From contig CM070592.1 in NCBI GenBank assembly GCA_036346355.1, positions 37,288,193-37,352,192 of the forward strand: a stretch of DNA of 64,000 bases, in the 5' to 3' direction. Positions 1 to 14,934 of the stretch are shown here, piece after piece. Source of the DNA: Rhipidocladum racemiflorum. Taxonomy: Eukaryota > Streptophyta > Magnoliopsida > Poales > Poaceae. How positions within the stretch are numbered: position 1 is the first letter of the stretch; each line of letters opens with the position of its first letter. The position numbers were made by a program, and so were the translations under genes. The notes under the pieces were generated by a model that worked only from the letters and a program-made list of their open reading frames with translations, ran no database searches and was not told the DNA's origin.

Positions 1-2395
1 AACCCTAAACCCTAAACCCAAACCCTAAACACTAAACCCTAAACCCTAAATCCTAAAGCTAACCCTAAACCCTAAAACCCTAACCCTAAACCTAAACCTC
101 AAACCATAAAACCCTAAAGCCAATACCCTAAACCATAAAACCCTAAACCCTAAACCCTAAACCATATAACTCTAAACCCTAAAACTGTAAACCCTAAACC
201 CTAACCGCAAAACATAAACATTAAACCCTAAATCCTAAACCGTAACCCTAAACCCTAACCGCAAACCCCGACCCAAAACTGTAGATCACAACCATAAACC
301 CTAAATCCCTAACCCTAAACCCTAAACCTTAAGCAATAAACACCAAACCTTAACGCCAAACCCTAAAATCGTTAACCCTAAACGCTAACCCTAAACCCTA
401 AAACCCTAACCCTAAACCTAAACCTTAAACCATAAAACCGTAAAGCCAGAACCCTAAACCCTAACCATCAACCCTAAACCCTAACCGCAAAACCTAAACC
501 CTAAACCCTAAACCCTAACCCTAAACCCTAAACCCTAAACCCTAAAACCCTAAACCCTAAAGCCATAAACCGTAACCCTAAACCCTAAACCGTAACCCTA
601 AACCCTAACCGCAAACCCCGATCCAAAACTGTAGATCATAACCGTAAACCCTAAATCCCTAACCCTAAACCCTAAACCTTAAGCAATAAACACCAACCCT
701 TAACGCTAAACCCTAAAATCGTAAACCCTAAACGCTAACCCTAAACCCTAAACCCTAAACCTTAAGCAATAAACATTAACCCTAAACAACAAACCCTAAA
801 ACCCTAACTCTAAACCCTAAGCCTAAACACTAAACTCTAAAGCATAGCCCAAACCCTAAACCCTAAAACCCCATCCCTAAAGACTAAACCGGTGACTCGT
901 CAGCCGCTGACTTGGCACCACGCCGCCGCCAAACAAGTACCCCAGCGAGCTGTACGATCCCCTTGTTTGCCCAACAAAGGCTAGTACATCATAACCGTAA
1001 ACCGTAAAATCCTAATCCTAAATCCTAAATCCTAAATCCTAATCCTAAATCCTAAACCCTAAATCCCTAACCCTAAACCCTAAACCCTAAACCTTAAGCA
1101 ATAAACATTAACCCTAAACAACAAACCCTAAAACCCTAACTCTAAACCCTAAGCCTAAACACTAAACTCTAAAGCATAGCCCAAACCCTAAACCCTAAAA
1201 CCCCATCCCTAAAGACTAAACCGGTGACTCGTCAGCCGCTGACTTGGCACCACGCCGCCGCCAAACAAGTACCCCAGCGAGCTGTACGATCCCCTTGTTT
1301 GCCCAACAAAGGCTAGTACATCATAACCGTAAACCCTAAAATCCTAATCCTAAATCCTAAATCCTAAATCACTAACCCTAAACCCCAAGCCAGAAACCCT
1401 AAACCATAAAACCCTAAACCCCTAAACCCCAAACCATAAAATCGTAAAGGCAAAACCCTAAACCCCAAAAGGCACAACTCTAAACCCTAAACCCTAACCA
1501 CAAACCCCGACCAAAAACTATAGATCATAACCGTAAACCCAAAATCCCTAACCATAAACCCTAAACCTTAAGCAATAAACACCAAACCTTAATGCTAAAC
1601 CCTAAAATCGTAAACCCTAAACGCTAACCCTAAACCATAAACAATAAAACACTAAACCCTAACAATTAAAACCAAAACCCTAATATGTAACCCTAAACAC
1701 CAAACCTTAAACTCTAAACACCTAAAACAGAAATCCTAAAACCCTAAACCTTAAACCTAAACCGTAAACCATAAAACCCGAAATCCAAAACCGTAAACCC
1801 TAACCATAAACCCTAAGTCTTAACCCTAAACTGTAAAACCTAAACCATAACAGCAAACCCCAACCCTAAACCATAAACCGTAACTGTAACCCTAAAACCC
1901 TAAAACCCTAACCCTAAACCTAAACCTTAAACCATAAGTCTAAAGCCAAAACTCTAAACCCTAACCATCAACCCTAAAAACCATAACTCTAAACCCTAAA
2001 ACAGTAAACCCTAAACCCTAACCGCAAAACCTAAATTCTAAACCCTAAACCGTAACCCTAAACACAAAACCTTAAACTCTAAACACATAAAACCGAAATA
2101 CTAAAGCCCTAAACACTTAACCCTAACCGCAAACCCCGACCCAAAACCGTAGACTAACCATAAACCCTAAACCCTAAACCTTAAGCAATAAACACTAACC
2201 CTAAACAACAAACCCTAAAACCCTGACTCTAAACCCTAGGCCTAAACCGTATACACTAAAGCATAGCCCAAACCCTAAAACCTAAAACCCCATCCTTAAA
2301 GCCTAAACCGGTGAGTTGTCAGCCGCTGCAAAAGCGAGCAAGGAAAATTCACAGCAAGCACAGAATCATCTCGTTTCATCCCCCTCATTGCCCTA
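1..2395. repeat. Degenerate telomere-repeat block at chromosome end
   Basis: Dominated by CCCTAAA, the plant telomere heptamer, in the C-rich orientation expected at the left end of a chromosome. Runs of perfect heptamers are short and are interrupted by variants such as CCATAAA, CCGTAAA and CCTTAAG. This is therefore subtelomeric, telomere-derived DNA rather than the functional telomere tip, which should be near-perfect and lie further left or be missing from the assembly. No gene is visible. Short GC-rich islands (about 890-985, 1222-1318, 2310-2395) carry non-telomeric sequence related to the satellite units that follow. Confidence 0.93.
757..1425. repeat. 332-bp tandem duplication in the telomere-like block
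   Basis: The stretch from CTTAAGCAATAAACATTAAC at 761, through the non-telomeric island GGTGACTCGTCAGCCGCTGA at 891, to GCTAGTACATCATAACCGTA recurs 332 bp later (1093, 1223 and so on), nearly identical. A third, partial and diverged copy begins near 2189 and enters the satellite through GGTGAGTTGTCAGCCGCTGC at 2311. The island contains TGTACGATCCCCTTGTTTGC, clearly related to the CTGTGCGATCCCCTCGTTTG core of the satellite, so it looks like an ancestral or truncated satellite unit. Confidence 0.8.
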
Positions 2396-5300
2396 AACCC
2401 TAAATCCTAAATCGCTAAACCTAAACCCCAAACCAGAAACCATAAACCCTAAACCCCTAAACCCTAAACAATAAAATCGTAAAGGCAAAAACCTAAACCC
2501 TAACCATAAACCCTAAAAGACACAACTCTAAACCCTAAAACTGTAAAACCTAAACCCTAACCGCAGGCCCCGACCCTAAACCGTTGACCATAACCGTAAA
2601 CCCTAAAACCCTAATCCTAAACCCTAAACCTTAAACAATAAACCTTAACCCTAAACAATAAACCCTAAACCCTAACCCTTAAACCCTAACCCTAAACCCT
2701 AAGCCTAAACCCTAAATACGAAATCATAACCCAAACACTAAAACCTAAAACCGTAACCCTAAACCATAAACCCTAACCCTATACCCTAAGCCTAAACCCG
2801 AAATACTAAAGCATAACCCAAACCCTAAACCCTAAACTAAGCCAAGCGACCTGTGCGATCCCCTCGTTTGCGCAACAAAAGGTCAGAACCAGCACAGAAT
2901 CATCTACTTTCATCCAAGTGAGCTCAAAAGGCAAAAAGAAATCAAATAAAAGACCCATATTTGTCCAAGAGAGCTCAAAAGGCAAAGTGAAATCAAATAA
3001 AAAACCCATATTTAATTAAATAGCATCCCTAAACCCTAAACACGTTACCCAGCGATATCTACCATCCCCTCATTTCCCTGCAAAAGCGAGCAAGGAAAAT
3101 TCAGAGCCAGCACAGAATCATCTCGTTTCGTCCCCTCATTGCCCTAAACCCAAAATCCTAAATCGCTAAGCCTAAACCCCAAACTAGAAACCATAAACCA
3201 TAAAACCCTAAACCCCTGAACCCTAAACAATAAAATCGTATAGGCAAAAACCTAAACCCTAAACCCTAACCATAAACCCTAAAAGACACAACTCTAAACC
3301 CTAAAACTTTAAAACATAAACCCTAACAACAGGCCCCGACCCTAAACTGTAGACCACAACCTTAAACCCTAAAACCCTAACCGTAAACCCTAAAAATTAA
3401 ACAATAAACCTTAACCCCAAACAATAAACCCTAAACCCTAACCCTTAAACCCTAAGCCTAAACCCTAAGCCTAAACCTTAAATACGAATTCATAACCCAA
3501 ACCCTAAAACATAAAACCCTAACCCTAAACCATAAAACCTAACCCTAAACCCTAAGCCTAAACCCGAAATACTAAAGCATAACCCAAACCCTAAACCCTA
3601 AACAAAGCCCAGCGACCTGTGCGATCCCCTCGTTTGCCCAACAAAAGGTCAGAACCAGCAAAGAATCATCTACTTTCATCCAAGTGAGCTCAAAAGGCAA
3701 AAAGAAATCAAATAAAAGACCCATATTTGTCCAAGAGAGCTCAAAAGGCAAAGTGAAATCAAATAAAAAACCCATATTTAATTAAATAGCATCCCTAAAC
3801 CCTAAACAAGTTACCAACGATATCTACCATCCCATCATTTCCCCGCAAAAGCGAGCAAGGAAAATTCACAGCAAGCACAGAATCATCTCGTTTCGTCCCC
3901 CTCATTGCCCTAAACCCTAAATCCTAAATCGCTAAACCTAAACCCCAAACCAGAAACCATAAACCCTAAACCCGTAAACTCTAAACAATAAAATCGTAAA
4001 GGCAAAAACCTAAACCCGAAACCCTAACCATAAACCCTAAAAGACACAACTCTAAACCCTAAAACTGTAAAACCTAAACCCTAACCGCAGGCCCCGACCC
4101 TAAACCGTTGACCATAACCGTAAACCCTAAAACCCTAATCCTAAACCCTAAACCTTAAACAATAAACCTTAACCCTAAACAATAAACCCTAAACCCTAAC
4201 CCTTAAACCCTAACCCTAAACCCTAAGCCTAAACCCTAAATACGAAATCATAACCCAAACACTAAAACCTAAAACCGTAACCCTAAACCATAAACCCTAA
4301 CCCTAAACCCTAAGCCTAAACCCGAAATACTAAAGCATAACCCAAACCCTAAACCCTAAACTAAGCCCAGCGACCTGTGCGATCCCCTCGTTTGCGCAAC
4401 AAAAGGTCAGAACCAGCACAGAATCATCTACTTTCATCCAAGTGAGCTCAAAAGGCAAAAAGAAATCAAATAAAAGACCCATATTTGTCCAAGAGAGCTC
4501 AAAAGGCAAAGTGAAATCAAATAAAAAACCCATATTTAATTAAATAGCATCCCTAAACCCTAAACACGTTACCCAGCGATATCTACCATCCCCTCATTTC
4601 CCTGCAAAAGCGAGCAAGGAAAATTCAGAGCCAGCACAGAATCATCTCGTTTCGTCCCCTCATTGCCCTAAACCCAAAATCCTAAATCGCTAAGCCTAAA
4701 CCCCAAACTAGAAACCATAAACCATAAAACCCTAAACCCCTGAACCCTAAACAATAAAATCGTATAGGCAAAAACCTAAACCCTAAACCCTAACCATAAA
4801 CCCTAAAAGACACAACTCTAAACCCTAAAACTTTAAAACATAAACCCTAACAACAGGCCCCGACCCTAAACTGTAGACCACAACCTTAAACCCTAAAACC
4901 CTAACCGTAAACCCTAAAAATTAAACAATAAACCTTAACCCCAAACAATAAACCCTAAACCCTAACCCTTAAACCCTAAGCCTAAACCCTAAGCCTAAAC
5001 CTTAAATACGAAATCATAACCCAAACCCTAAAACATAAAACCCTAACCCTAAACCATAAAACCTAACCCTAAACCCTAAGCCTAAACCCGAAATACTAAA
5101 GCATAACCCAAACCCTAAACCCTAAACTAAGCCCAGCGACCTGTGCGATCCCCTCGTTTGCCCAACAAAAGGTCAGAACCAGCAAAGAATCATCTACTTT
5201 CATCCAAGTGAGCTCAAAAGGCAAAAAGAAATCAAATAAAAGACCCATATTTGTCCAAGAGAGCTCAAAAGGCAAAGTGAAATCAAATAAAAAACCCATA

Positions 5301-6437
5301 TTTAATTAAATAGCATCCCTAAACCCTAAACAAGTTACCAACGATATCTACCATCCCCTCATTTCCCTGCCAAAAGCGAGCAAGGAAAATTCACAAAGAA
5401 GCTGAATCATCTCGTTTCGTCCCCCTCATTGCCCTAAACCCTAAATCCTAAATCGCTAAACCTAAACCCCAAACCAGAAACCATAAACCCTAAACCCGTA
5501 AACCCTAAACAATAAAATCGTAAAGGCAAAAACCTAAACCATAAACCCAAACCATAAACCCTAAAAGACACAACTCTAAACCCTAAAACTGTAAAACCTA
5601 AACCCTAACCGCAGACCCCGACCCTAAACCGTACACCATATCCGTAAACCCTAAAACCCTAACCCTAAACCCTAAACCTTAAACAATAAACCTTAACCCT
5701 AAACAATAAACCCTAAACCCTAACCCTTAAACCCTAACCCTAAACCCTAAGCCTAAACCCTAAATACGAAATCATAACCCAAACACTAAAACCTAAAACC
5801 GTAACCCTAAACCATAAACCCTAACCCTAAACCCTAAGCCTAAACCCGAAATACTAAAGCATAATCCAAACCCTAAACCCTAAACTAAGCCCGACACAAT
5901 GCGATCCCCTAGTTATGCAACAAAAGGTCAGAACCAGCACAGAATCATCTACTTTCATCCAAGTGAGCTCAAAAGGCAAAAAGAAATCAAATAAAAGACC
6001 CATATTTGTCCAAGAGAGCTCAAAAGGCAAAGTGAAATCAAATAAAAAACCCATATTTAATTAAATAGCATCCCTAAACCCTAAACACGATACCCAGCGA
6101 TATCTACCATCCCCTCATTTCCCTGCAAAAGCGAGCAAGGAAAATTCAGAGCCAGCACAGAATCATCTCATTTCCCTGCAAAAGCGAGCAAGGAAAATTC
6201 AGAGCCAGCACAGATTCATCTCGTTTCGTCCCCTCATTGCCCTAAACCCTAAATCCTAAATCGCTAAGCCTAAACCCCAAACTAGAAACCATAAACCATA
6301 AAACCCTAAACCCCTGAACCCTAAACAATAAAATCGTAAAGGCAAAAACCTAAACCCTAAACCCTAACCATAAACCCTAAAAGACACAACTCTAAACCCT
6401 AAACCTTTAAAACATAAACCCTAACAACAGGCCCCGA

Positions 6438-7080
6438 CCCTAAACAACAAACCCTAAAACCCTGACTCTAAACCCTAGGCCTAAACCGTATACACTAAAG
6501 CATAGCCCAAACCCTAAAACCTAAAACCCCATCCTTAAAGCCTAAACCGGTGAGTTGTCAGCCGCTGCAAAAGCGAGCAAGGAAAATTCACAGCAAGCAC
6601 AGAATCATCTCGTTTCATCCCCCTCATTGCCCTAAACCCTAAATCCTAAATCGCTAAACCTAAACCCCAAACCAGAAACCATAAACCCTAAACCCCTAAA
6701 CCCTAAACAATAAAATCGTAAAGGCAAAAACCTAAACCCTAACCATAAACCCTAAAAGACACAACTCTAAACCCTAAAACTGTAAAACCTAAACCCTAAC
6801 CGCAGGCCCCGACCCTAAACCGTTGACCATAACCGTAAACCCTAAAACCCTAATCCTAAACCCTAAACCTTAAACAATAAACCTTAACCCTAAACAATAA
6901 ACCCTAAACCCTAACCCTTAAACCCTAACCCTAAACCCTAAGCCTAAACCCTAAATACGAAATCATAACCCAAACACTAAAACCTAAAACCGTAACCCTA
7001 AACCATAAACCCTAACCCTATACCCTAAGCCTAAACCCGAAATACTAAAGCATAACCCAAACCCTAAACCCTAAACTAAG
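6438..7080. repeat. Second copy of the array's telomere-proximal junction
   Basis: From CCCTAAACAACAAACCCTAA at 6438 the sequence repeats that beginning at 2199, including the rare landmark AAACCGTATACACTAAAG and the GGTGAGTTGTCAGCCGCTGC island, at a constant offset of 4239 bp. The core landmark at 3007 correspondingly reappears at 7246. This produces the anomalous 1194-bp spacing in the array. It indicates a segmental duplication of the array's outer edge, by unequal exchange or break-induced copying, rather than simple unit-by-unit expansion. Confidence 0.8.
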
Positions 7081-10000
7081 TTTCAATGACTGCGGCGATC
7101 CCCTGCTTGCGCAACAAAAGGTCGAACCAAAGACGTAATCATCTACTTTCATCCAAGTGAGCTCAAAAGGCAAAAGAAATCAAATAAAAGACCCATATTT
7201 GTCCAAGAGAGATCAAAAGGCAAAGTGAAATCAAATCAAAAACCCATATTTAATTAAATAGCATCCCTAAAACCTAAACACGTTACACAGCGATATCTAC
7301 CATCCCCTCATTTCCCTGCAAAAGCGAGCAAGGAAAATTCAGAGCCAGCACAGAATCATCTCGTTTCGTCCCCTCATTGCCCTAAACCCAAAATCCTAAA
7401 TCGCTAAGCCTAAACCCCAAACTAGAAACCATAAACCATAAAACCCTAAACCCCTGAACCCTAAACAATAAAATCGTATAGGCAAAAACCTAAACCCTAA
7501 ACCCTAACCATAAACCCTAAAAGACACAACTCTAAACCCTAAAACTTTAAAACATAAACCCTAACAACAGGCCCCGACCCTAAACTGTAGACCACAACCT
7601 TAAACCCTAAAACCCTAACCGTAAACCCTAAAAATTAAACAATAAACCTTAACCCCAAACAATAAACCCTAAACCCTAACCCTTAAACCCTAAGCCTAAA
7701 CCCTAAGCCTAAACCTTAAATACGAATTCATAACCCAAACCCTAAAACATAAAACCCTAACCCTAAACCATAAAACCTAACCCTAAACCCTAAGCCTAAA
7801 CCCGAAATACTAAAGCATAACCCAAACCCTAAACCCTAAACTAAGCCCAAATGACACATGCGATCCCCTCGTTTGCCCAACAAAAGGTCAGAACCAGCAA
7901 AGAATCATCTACTTTCATCCAAGTGAGCTCAAAAGGCAAAAAGAAATCAAATAAAAGAACCATATTTGTCCAAGAGAGCTCAAAAGGCAAAGTGAAATCA
8001 AATAAAAAACCCATATTTAATTAAATAGCATCCCTAAACCCTAAACACGATACCCAGTGATATCTACCATCCCCTCATTTCCCTGCAAAAGCGAGCAAGG
8101 AAAATTCAGAGCCAGCACAGATTCATCTCGTTTCGTCCCCTCATTGCCCTAAACCCTAAATCCTAAATCGCTAAGCCTAAACCCCAAACTAGAAACCATA
8201 AACCATAAAACCCTAAACCCCTGAACCCTAAACAATAAAATCGTAAAGGCAAAAACCTAAACCCTAAACCCTAACCATAAACCCTAAAAGACACAACTCT
8301 AAACCCTAAACCTTTAAAACATAAACCCTAACAACAGGCCCCGACCCTAAACCGTAGACCACAACCTTAAACCTTAAAACCCTAACCGTAAACCCTAAAC
8401 ATTACATAATAAACCTTAACCCCAAACAATAAACCCTAAACCCTAACCCTTAAACCCTAACCCTAAACCCTAAGCCTAAACCCTAAATACGAAATCATAA
8501 CCCAAACCCTAAAACCCTAACCCTAAACCATAAACCCTAACCCTAAACCCTAAGCCTAAACCCCAAATACTAAAGCATAACCCAAACCCTAAACCCTAAA
8601 CTAAGCCCAGCGACCTGTGTGATCCCCTAGTTTGCCCAACAAAAGGTCAGAACCAGCACAGAATCATCTACTTTCATCCAAGTGAGCTCAAAAGGCAAAA
8701 AGAAATCAACTAAAAGACCCATATTTGTCCAAGAGAGCTCAAAATGCAAAGTGAAATAAAAAAACCCATATTTAATTAAATAGCATCCCTGAACCCTAAA
8801 CTAGTTACCCAGCGATATCTACCATCCCCTCATTTCCCTGCAAAAGCGAGCAAGGAAAATTCAGAGCCAGCACAGAATCATCTCGTTTCGTCCCATCATT
8901 GCCCTAAACCCTAAATCCTAAATCGCTAAACCTAAACCCCAAACCATAAACCATAAAACCCTAAACCCCTGAACCCTAAACAATAAAATCGTAAAGGCAA
9001 AAACCTAAACCCTAAACCCTCACCATAAACCCTAAAAGACACAACTCTAAACCCTAAAACTGTAAAACCAAAACCGTAACCGCAGGCCCCGACCCTAAAT
9101 CGTAGACCATAACCGTAAACCCTAAAACCCTAACCCTAAACCCTAAACCTTAAACAATAAACCGTAACCCTAAACAATAAACCCTAGACCCTAACCCTAA
9201 AACCCTAACCCTAAACCCTAAGCCTAGACCCTAAATACGAAAGCATAACCCAAATAGTAAAACCTAAAACCCTAACCCTAAACCATAAACCCTAACCCGT
9301 AACCCTAAGCCTAAACCCGAAATACTAAAGCATAACCCAAACCCTAAACCCTAAACTAAGCCCAGCGACCTGTGCGATCCCCTCGTTTGCCCAACAAAAG
9401 GTCAGAACCAGCAAAGAATCATCTACTTTCATCCAAGTGAGCTCAAAAGGCAAAAAGAAATCAAATAAAAGACCCATATTTGTCCAAGAGAGCTCAAAAG
9501 GCAAAGTGAAATCAAATAAAAAACCCATATTTAATTAAATAGCATCCCTAAACCCTAAACACGTTACCCAGCGATATCTACCATCCCCTCATTTCCTCGC
9601 AAAGCGAGCAAGGAAAATTGAGCCAAAGACAGAATCATCTCTGTTAGCCCCTCATTGCCCTAAACCCAAAATCCTAAATCTCTAAGCCTAAACCCCAAAC
9701 TAGAAACCATAAAACATAAAACCCTAAACCCCTGAACCCTAAACAATAAAATCGTAAAGGAAAAAACATAAACCCTAAACCCTAACCATAAACCCTAAAA
9801 GACACAACTCTAAACCCTAAAACTTTAAAACATAAACCCTAACAACAGGCCCCGACCCTAAATCAGAGACCACAAATCAGTAAACCCTAAAACCCTAACA
9901 GTAAACCCTAAAAATTAAACAATAAACCTTAACCCCAAACAATAAACCCTAAACCCTAACCCTTAAACCCTAAGCCTAAACCCTAAGCCTAAACCTTAAA

Positions 10001-13000
10001 TACGAAATCATAACCCAAACCCTAAAACATAAAACCCTAACCCTAAACCATAAAACCTAACCCTAAACCCTAAGCCTAAACCCGAAATACTAAAGCATAA
10101 CCCAAACCCTAAACCCTAAACTAAGCCCAGCGACCTGTGCGATCCCCTCGTTTGCCCAACAAAAGGTCAGAACCAGCAAAGAATCATCTACTTTCATCCA
10201 AGTGAGCTCAAAAGGCAAAAAGAAATCAAATAAAAGACCCATATTTGTCCAAGAGAGCTCAAAAGGCAAAGTGAAATCAAATAAAAAACCCATATTTAAT
10301 TAAATAGCATCCCTAAACCCTAAACAAGTTACCAACGATATCGACCATCCCATCATTTCCCCGCAAAAGCGAGCAAGGAAAATTACAGCAAGCACAGAAT
10401 CATCTCGTTTCGTCCCCCTCATTGCCCTAAACCCTAAATCCTAAATCGCTAAACCTAAACCCCAAACCAGAAACCATAAACCCTAAACCCGTAAACCCTA
10501 AACAATAAAATCGTAAAGGCAAAAACCTAAACCCGAAACCCTAACCATAAACCCTAAACGACACAACTCTAAACCCTAAAACTGTAAAACCTAAACCCTA
10601 ACCGCAGGCCCCGACCCTAAACCGTTGACCATAACCGTAAACCCTAAAACCCTAATCCTAAACCCTAAACCTTAAACAATAAACCTTAACCCTAAACAAT
10701 AAACCCTAAACCCTAACCCTTAAACCCTAACCCTAAACCCTAAGCCTAAACCCTAAATACGAAATCATAACCCAAACACTAAAACCTAAAACCGTAACCC
10801 TAAACCATAAACCCTAACCCTAAACCCTAAGCCTAAACCCGAAATACTAAAGCATAATCCAAACCCTAAACCCTAAACTAAGCCCAATGACTGCGGCGAT
10901 CCCCTGCTTATGCAACAAAAGGTCGAACCAAAGACGTAATCATCTACTTTCATCCAAGTGAGCTCAAAAGGCAAAAAGAAATCAAATAAAAGACCCATAT
11001 TTGTCCAAGAGAGCTCAAAAGGCAAAGTGAAATCAAATAAAAAACCCATATTTAATTAAATAGCATCCCTAAACCCTAAACACGATACCCAGCGATATCT
11101 ACCATCCCCTCATTTCAATGCAAAAGCGAGCAAGGAAAATTCAGAGCCAGCACAGATTCATCTCGTTTCGTCCCCTCATTGCCCTAAACCCTAAATCCTA
11201 AATCGCTAAGCCTAAACCCCAAACTAGAAACCATAAACCATAAAACCCTAAACCCCTGAACCCTAAACAATAAAATCGTAAAGGCAAAAACTTAAACCCT
11301 AAACCCTAACCATAAACCCTAAAGGACACAACTCTAAACCCTAAACCTTTAAAACATAAACCCTAACAACAGGCCCCGACCCTAAACCGTAGACCACAAC
11401 CTTAAACCTTAAAACCCTAACCGTAAACCCTAAACATTAAACAATAAACCTTAACCCCAAACAATAAACCCTAAACCCTAACCCTTAAACCCTAAGCCTA
11501 AACCCTAAATACGAAATCATAACCCAAACCCTAAAACCCTAACCCTAAACCATAAACCCTAACCCTAAACCCTAAGCCTAAACCCCAAATACTAAAGCAT
11601 AACCCAAACCCTAAACCCTAAACTAAGCCCAGCGACCTGTGTGATCCCCTAGTTTGCACAACAAAAGGTCAGAACCAGCACAGAATCATCTACTTTCATC
11701 CAAGTGAGCTCAAAAGGCAAAAAGAAATCAACTAAAAGACCCATATTTGTCCAAGAGAGCTCAAAATGCAAAGTGAAATAAAAAAAACCCATATTTAATT
11801 AAATAGCATCCCTGAACCCTAAACTAGTTACCCAGCGATATCTACCATCCCCTCATTTCCCTGCAAAAGCGAGCAAGGAAAATTCAGAGCCAGCACAGAA
11901 TCATCTCGTTTCGTCCCATCATTGCCCTAAACCCTAAATCCTAAATCGCTAAACCTAAACCCCAAACCATAAACCATAAAACCCTAAACCCCTAAACCCT
12001 AAACAATAAAATCGTAAAGGCAAAAACCTAAACCCTAAACCCTCACCATAAACCCTAAAAGACACAACTCTAAACCCTAAAATCAGAAACTAAAATCAGA
12101 ATCACAGTTCCCGACCCTAAATCGTAGACCATAACCGTAAACCCTAAAACCCTAACCCTAAACCCTAAACCTTAAACAATAAACCGTAACCCTAAACAAT
12201 AAACCCTAGACCCTAACCCTAAAACCCTAACCCTAAACCCTAAGCCTAGACCCTAAATACGAAAGCATAACCCAAACAGTAAAACCTAAAACCCTAACCC
12301 TAAACCATAAACCCTAACCCGTAACCCTAAGCCTAAACCCGAAATACTAAAGCATAACCCAAACCCTAAACCCTAAACTAAGCCCAGCGACCTGTGCGAT
12401 CCCCTCGTTTGCCCAACAAAAGGTCAGAACCAGCAAAGAATCATCTACTTTCATCCAAGTGAGCTCAAAAGGCAAAGTGAAATCAAATAAAAGACCCATA
12501 TTTGTCCAAGAGAGCTCAAAAGGCAAAGTGAAATCAAATAAAAAACCCATATTTAATTAAACAGCATCCCTAAACCCTAAACACGTTACCCAGCGATATC
12601 TACCATCCCCTCATTTCCCTGCAAAAGCCAGCAAGGAAAATTCAGAGCCAGCACAGAATCATCTCGTTTCGTCCCCTCATTGCCCTAAACCCAAAATCCT
12701 AAATCGCTAAGCCTAAACCCCAAACTAGAAACCATAAACCATAAAACCCTAAACCCCTGAACCCTAAACAATAAAATCGTATAGGCAAAAACCTAAACCC
12801 TAAACCCTAACCATAAACCCTAAAAGACACAACTCCAAACCCTAAAACTTTAAAACATAAACCCTAACAACAGGCCCCGACCCTAAACCGTAGACCACAA
12901 CCTTAAACCCTAAAACCCTAACCGTAAACCCTAAACATTAAACAATAAACCTTAACCCCAAACAATAAACCCTAAACCCTAACCCTTAAACCCTAACCCT

Positions 13001-14934
13001 AAACCCTAAGCCTAAACCCTAAATACGAAATCATAACCCAAACCCTAAAACCTAAAACCCTAACCCTAAACCATAAACCCTAACCCTAAACCCTAAGCCT
13101 AAACCCGAAATACTAAAGCATAACCCAAACCCTAAACCCTAAACTAAGCCCAATGACTGCGGCGATCCTCTGTTTGCCCAACAAAAGGTCGAACCAAAGA
13201 ACAGAATCATCTACTTTCATCCAAGTGAGCTCAAAAGGCAAAAAGAAATCAAATAAAAGACCCATATTTGTCCAAGAGAGCTCAAAAGGCAAAGTGAAAT
13301 CAAATAAAAAACCCATATTTAATTAAATAGCATCCCTAAACCCTAAACAAGTTACCAACGATATCTACCATCCCCTCATTTCCCTGCAAAAGCGAGCAAG
13401 GAAAATTCACAGCAAGCACAGAATCATCTCGTTTCGTCCCCCTCATTGCCCTAAACCCTAAATCCTAAATCGCTAAACCTAAACCCCAAACCAGAAACCA
13501 TAAACCCTAAACCCCTAAACCCTAAACAATAAAATCGTAAAGGCAAAAACCTAAACCCTAAACCCTAACCATAAACCCTAAAAGACACAACTCTAAACCC
13601 TAAAACTGTAAAACCTAAACCCTAACCGCAGGCCCCGACCCTAAACCGTTGACCATAACCGTAAACCCTAAAACCCTAATCCTAAACCCTAAACCTTAAA
13701 CAATAAACCTTAACCCTAAACAATAAACCCTAAACCCTAACCCTTAAACCCTAACCCTAAACCCTAACCCTAAACCCTAAATACGAAATCATAACCCAAA
13801 CACTAAAACCTAAAACCGTAACCCTAAACCATAAACCCTAACCCTAAACCCTAAGCCTAAACCAGAAATACTAATGCATAACCCAAACCCTAAACCCTAA
13901 ACTAAGCCCAGCGACCTGTGCGATCCCCTCGTTTGCGCAACAAAAGGTCCGAACCAGCACAGAATCATCTACTTTCATCCAAGTGAGCTCAAAAGGCAAA
14001 AAGAAATCAAATAAAAGACCCATATTTGTCCAAGAGAGCTCAAAAGGCAAAGTGAAATCAAATAAAAAACCCAAATTTAATTAAATAGCATCCCTAAACC
14101 CTAAACACGTTACCCAGCGATATCTACCATCCCCTCATTTCCCTGCAAAAGCGAGCAAGGAAAATTCACAGCAAGCACAGAATCATCTCGTTTCGTCCCC
14201 CTCATTGCCCTAAACCCTAAATCCTAAATCGCTAAGCCTAAACCCCAAACTAGAAACCATAAACCATAAAACCCTAAACCTGTAAACCCTAAACAATAAA
14301 ATCGTAAAGGCAAAAACCTAAACCCGAAACCCTAACCATAAACCCTAAAAGACACAACTCTAAACCCTAAAACTGTAAAACCTAAACCCTAACCGCAGGC
14401 CCCGACCCTAAACCGTTGACCATAACCGTAAACCCTAAAACCCTAACCGTAAACCCTAAACCTTAAACAATAAACCTTAACCCTAAACAATAAACCCTAA
14501 ACCCTAACCCTTAAACCCTAACCCTAAACCCTAAGCCTAAACCCTAAATACGAAATCATAACCCAAACACTAAAACCTAAAACCGTAACCCTAAACCATA
14601 AACCCTAACCCTAAACCCTAAGCCTAAACCCGAAATACTAATGCATAACCCAAACCCTAAACCCTAAACTAAGCTCAATGACTGCGGCGATCCCCTGTTT
14701 GCGCAACAAAAGGTCGAACCAAAGACAGAATCATCTACTTTCATCCAAGTGAGCTCAAAAGGCAAAAAGAAATCAAATAAAAGACCCATATTTGTCCAAG
14801 AGAGCTCAAAAGGCAAAGTGAAATCAAATAAAAAACCCATATTTAATTAAATAGCATCCCTAAACCCTAAACACGTTACCCAGCGATATCTACCATCCCC
14901 TCATTTCCCTGCAAAAGCGAGCAAGGAAAATTCA

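Noticed and set aside
1..2395. Functional telomere
   Set aside because: Heptamers are too degenerate; a maintained telomere would be near-perfect CCCTAAA.
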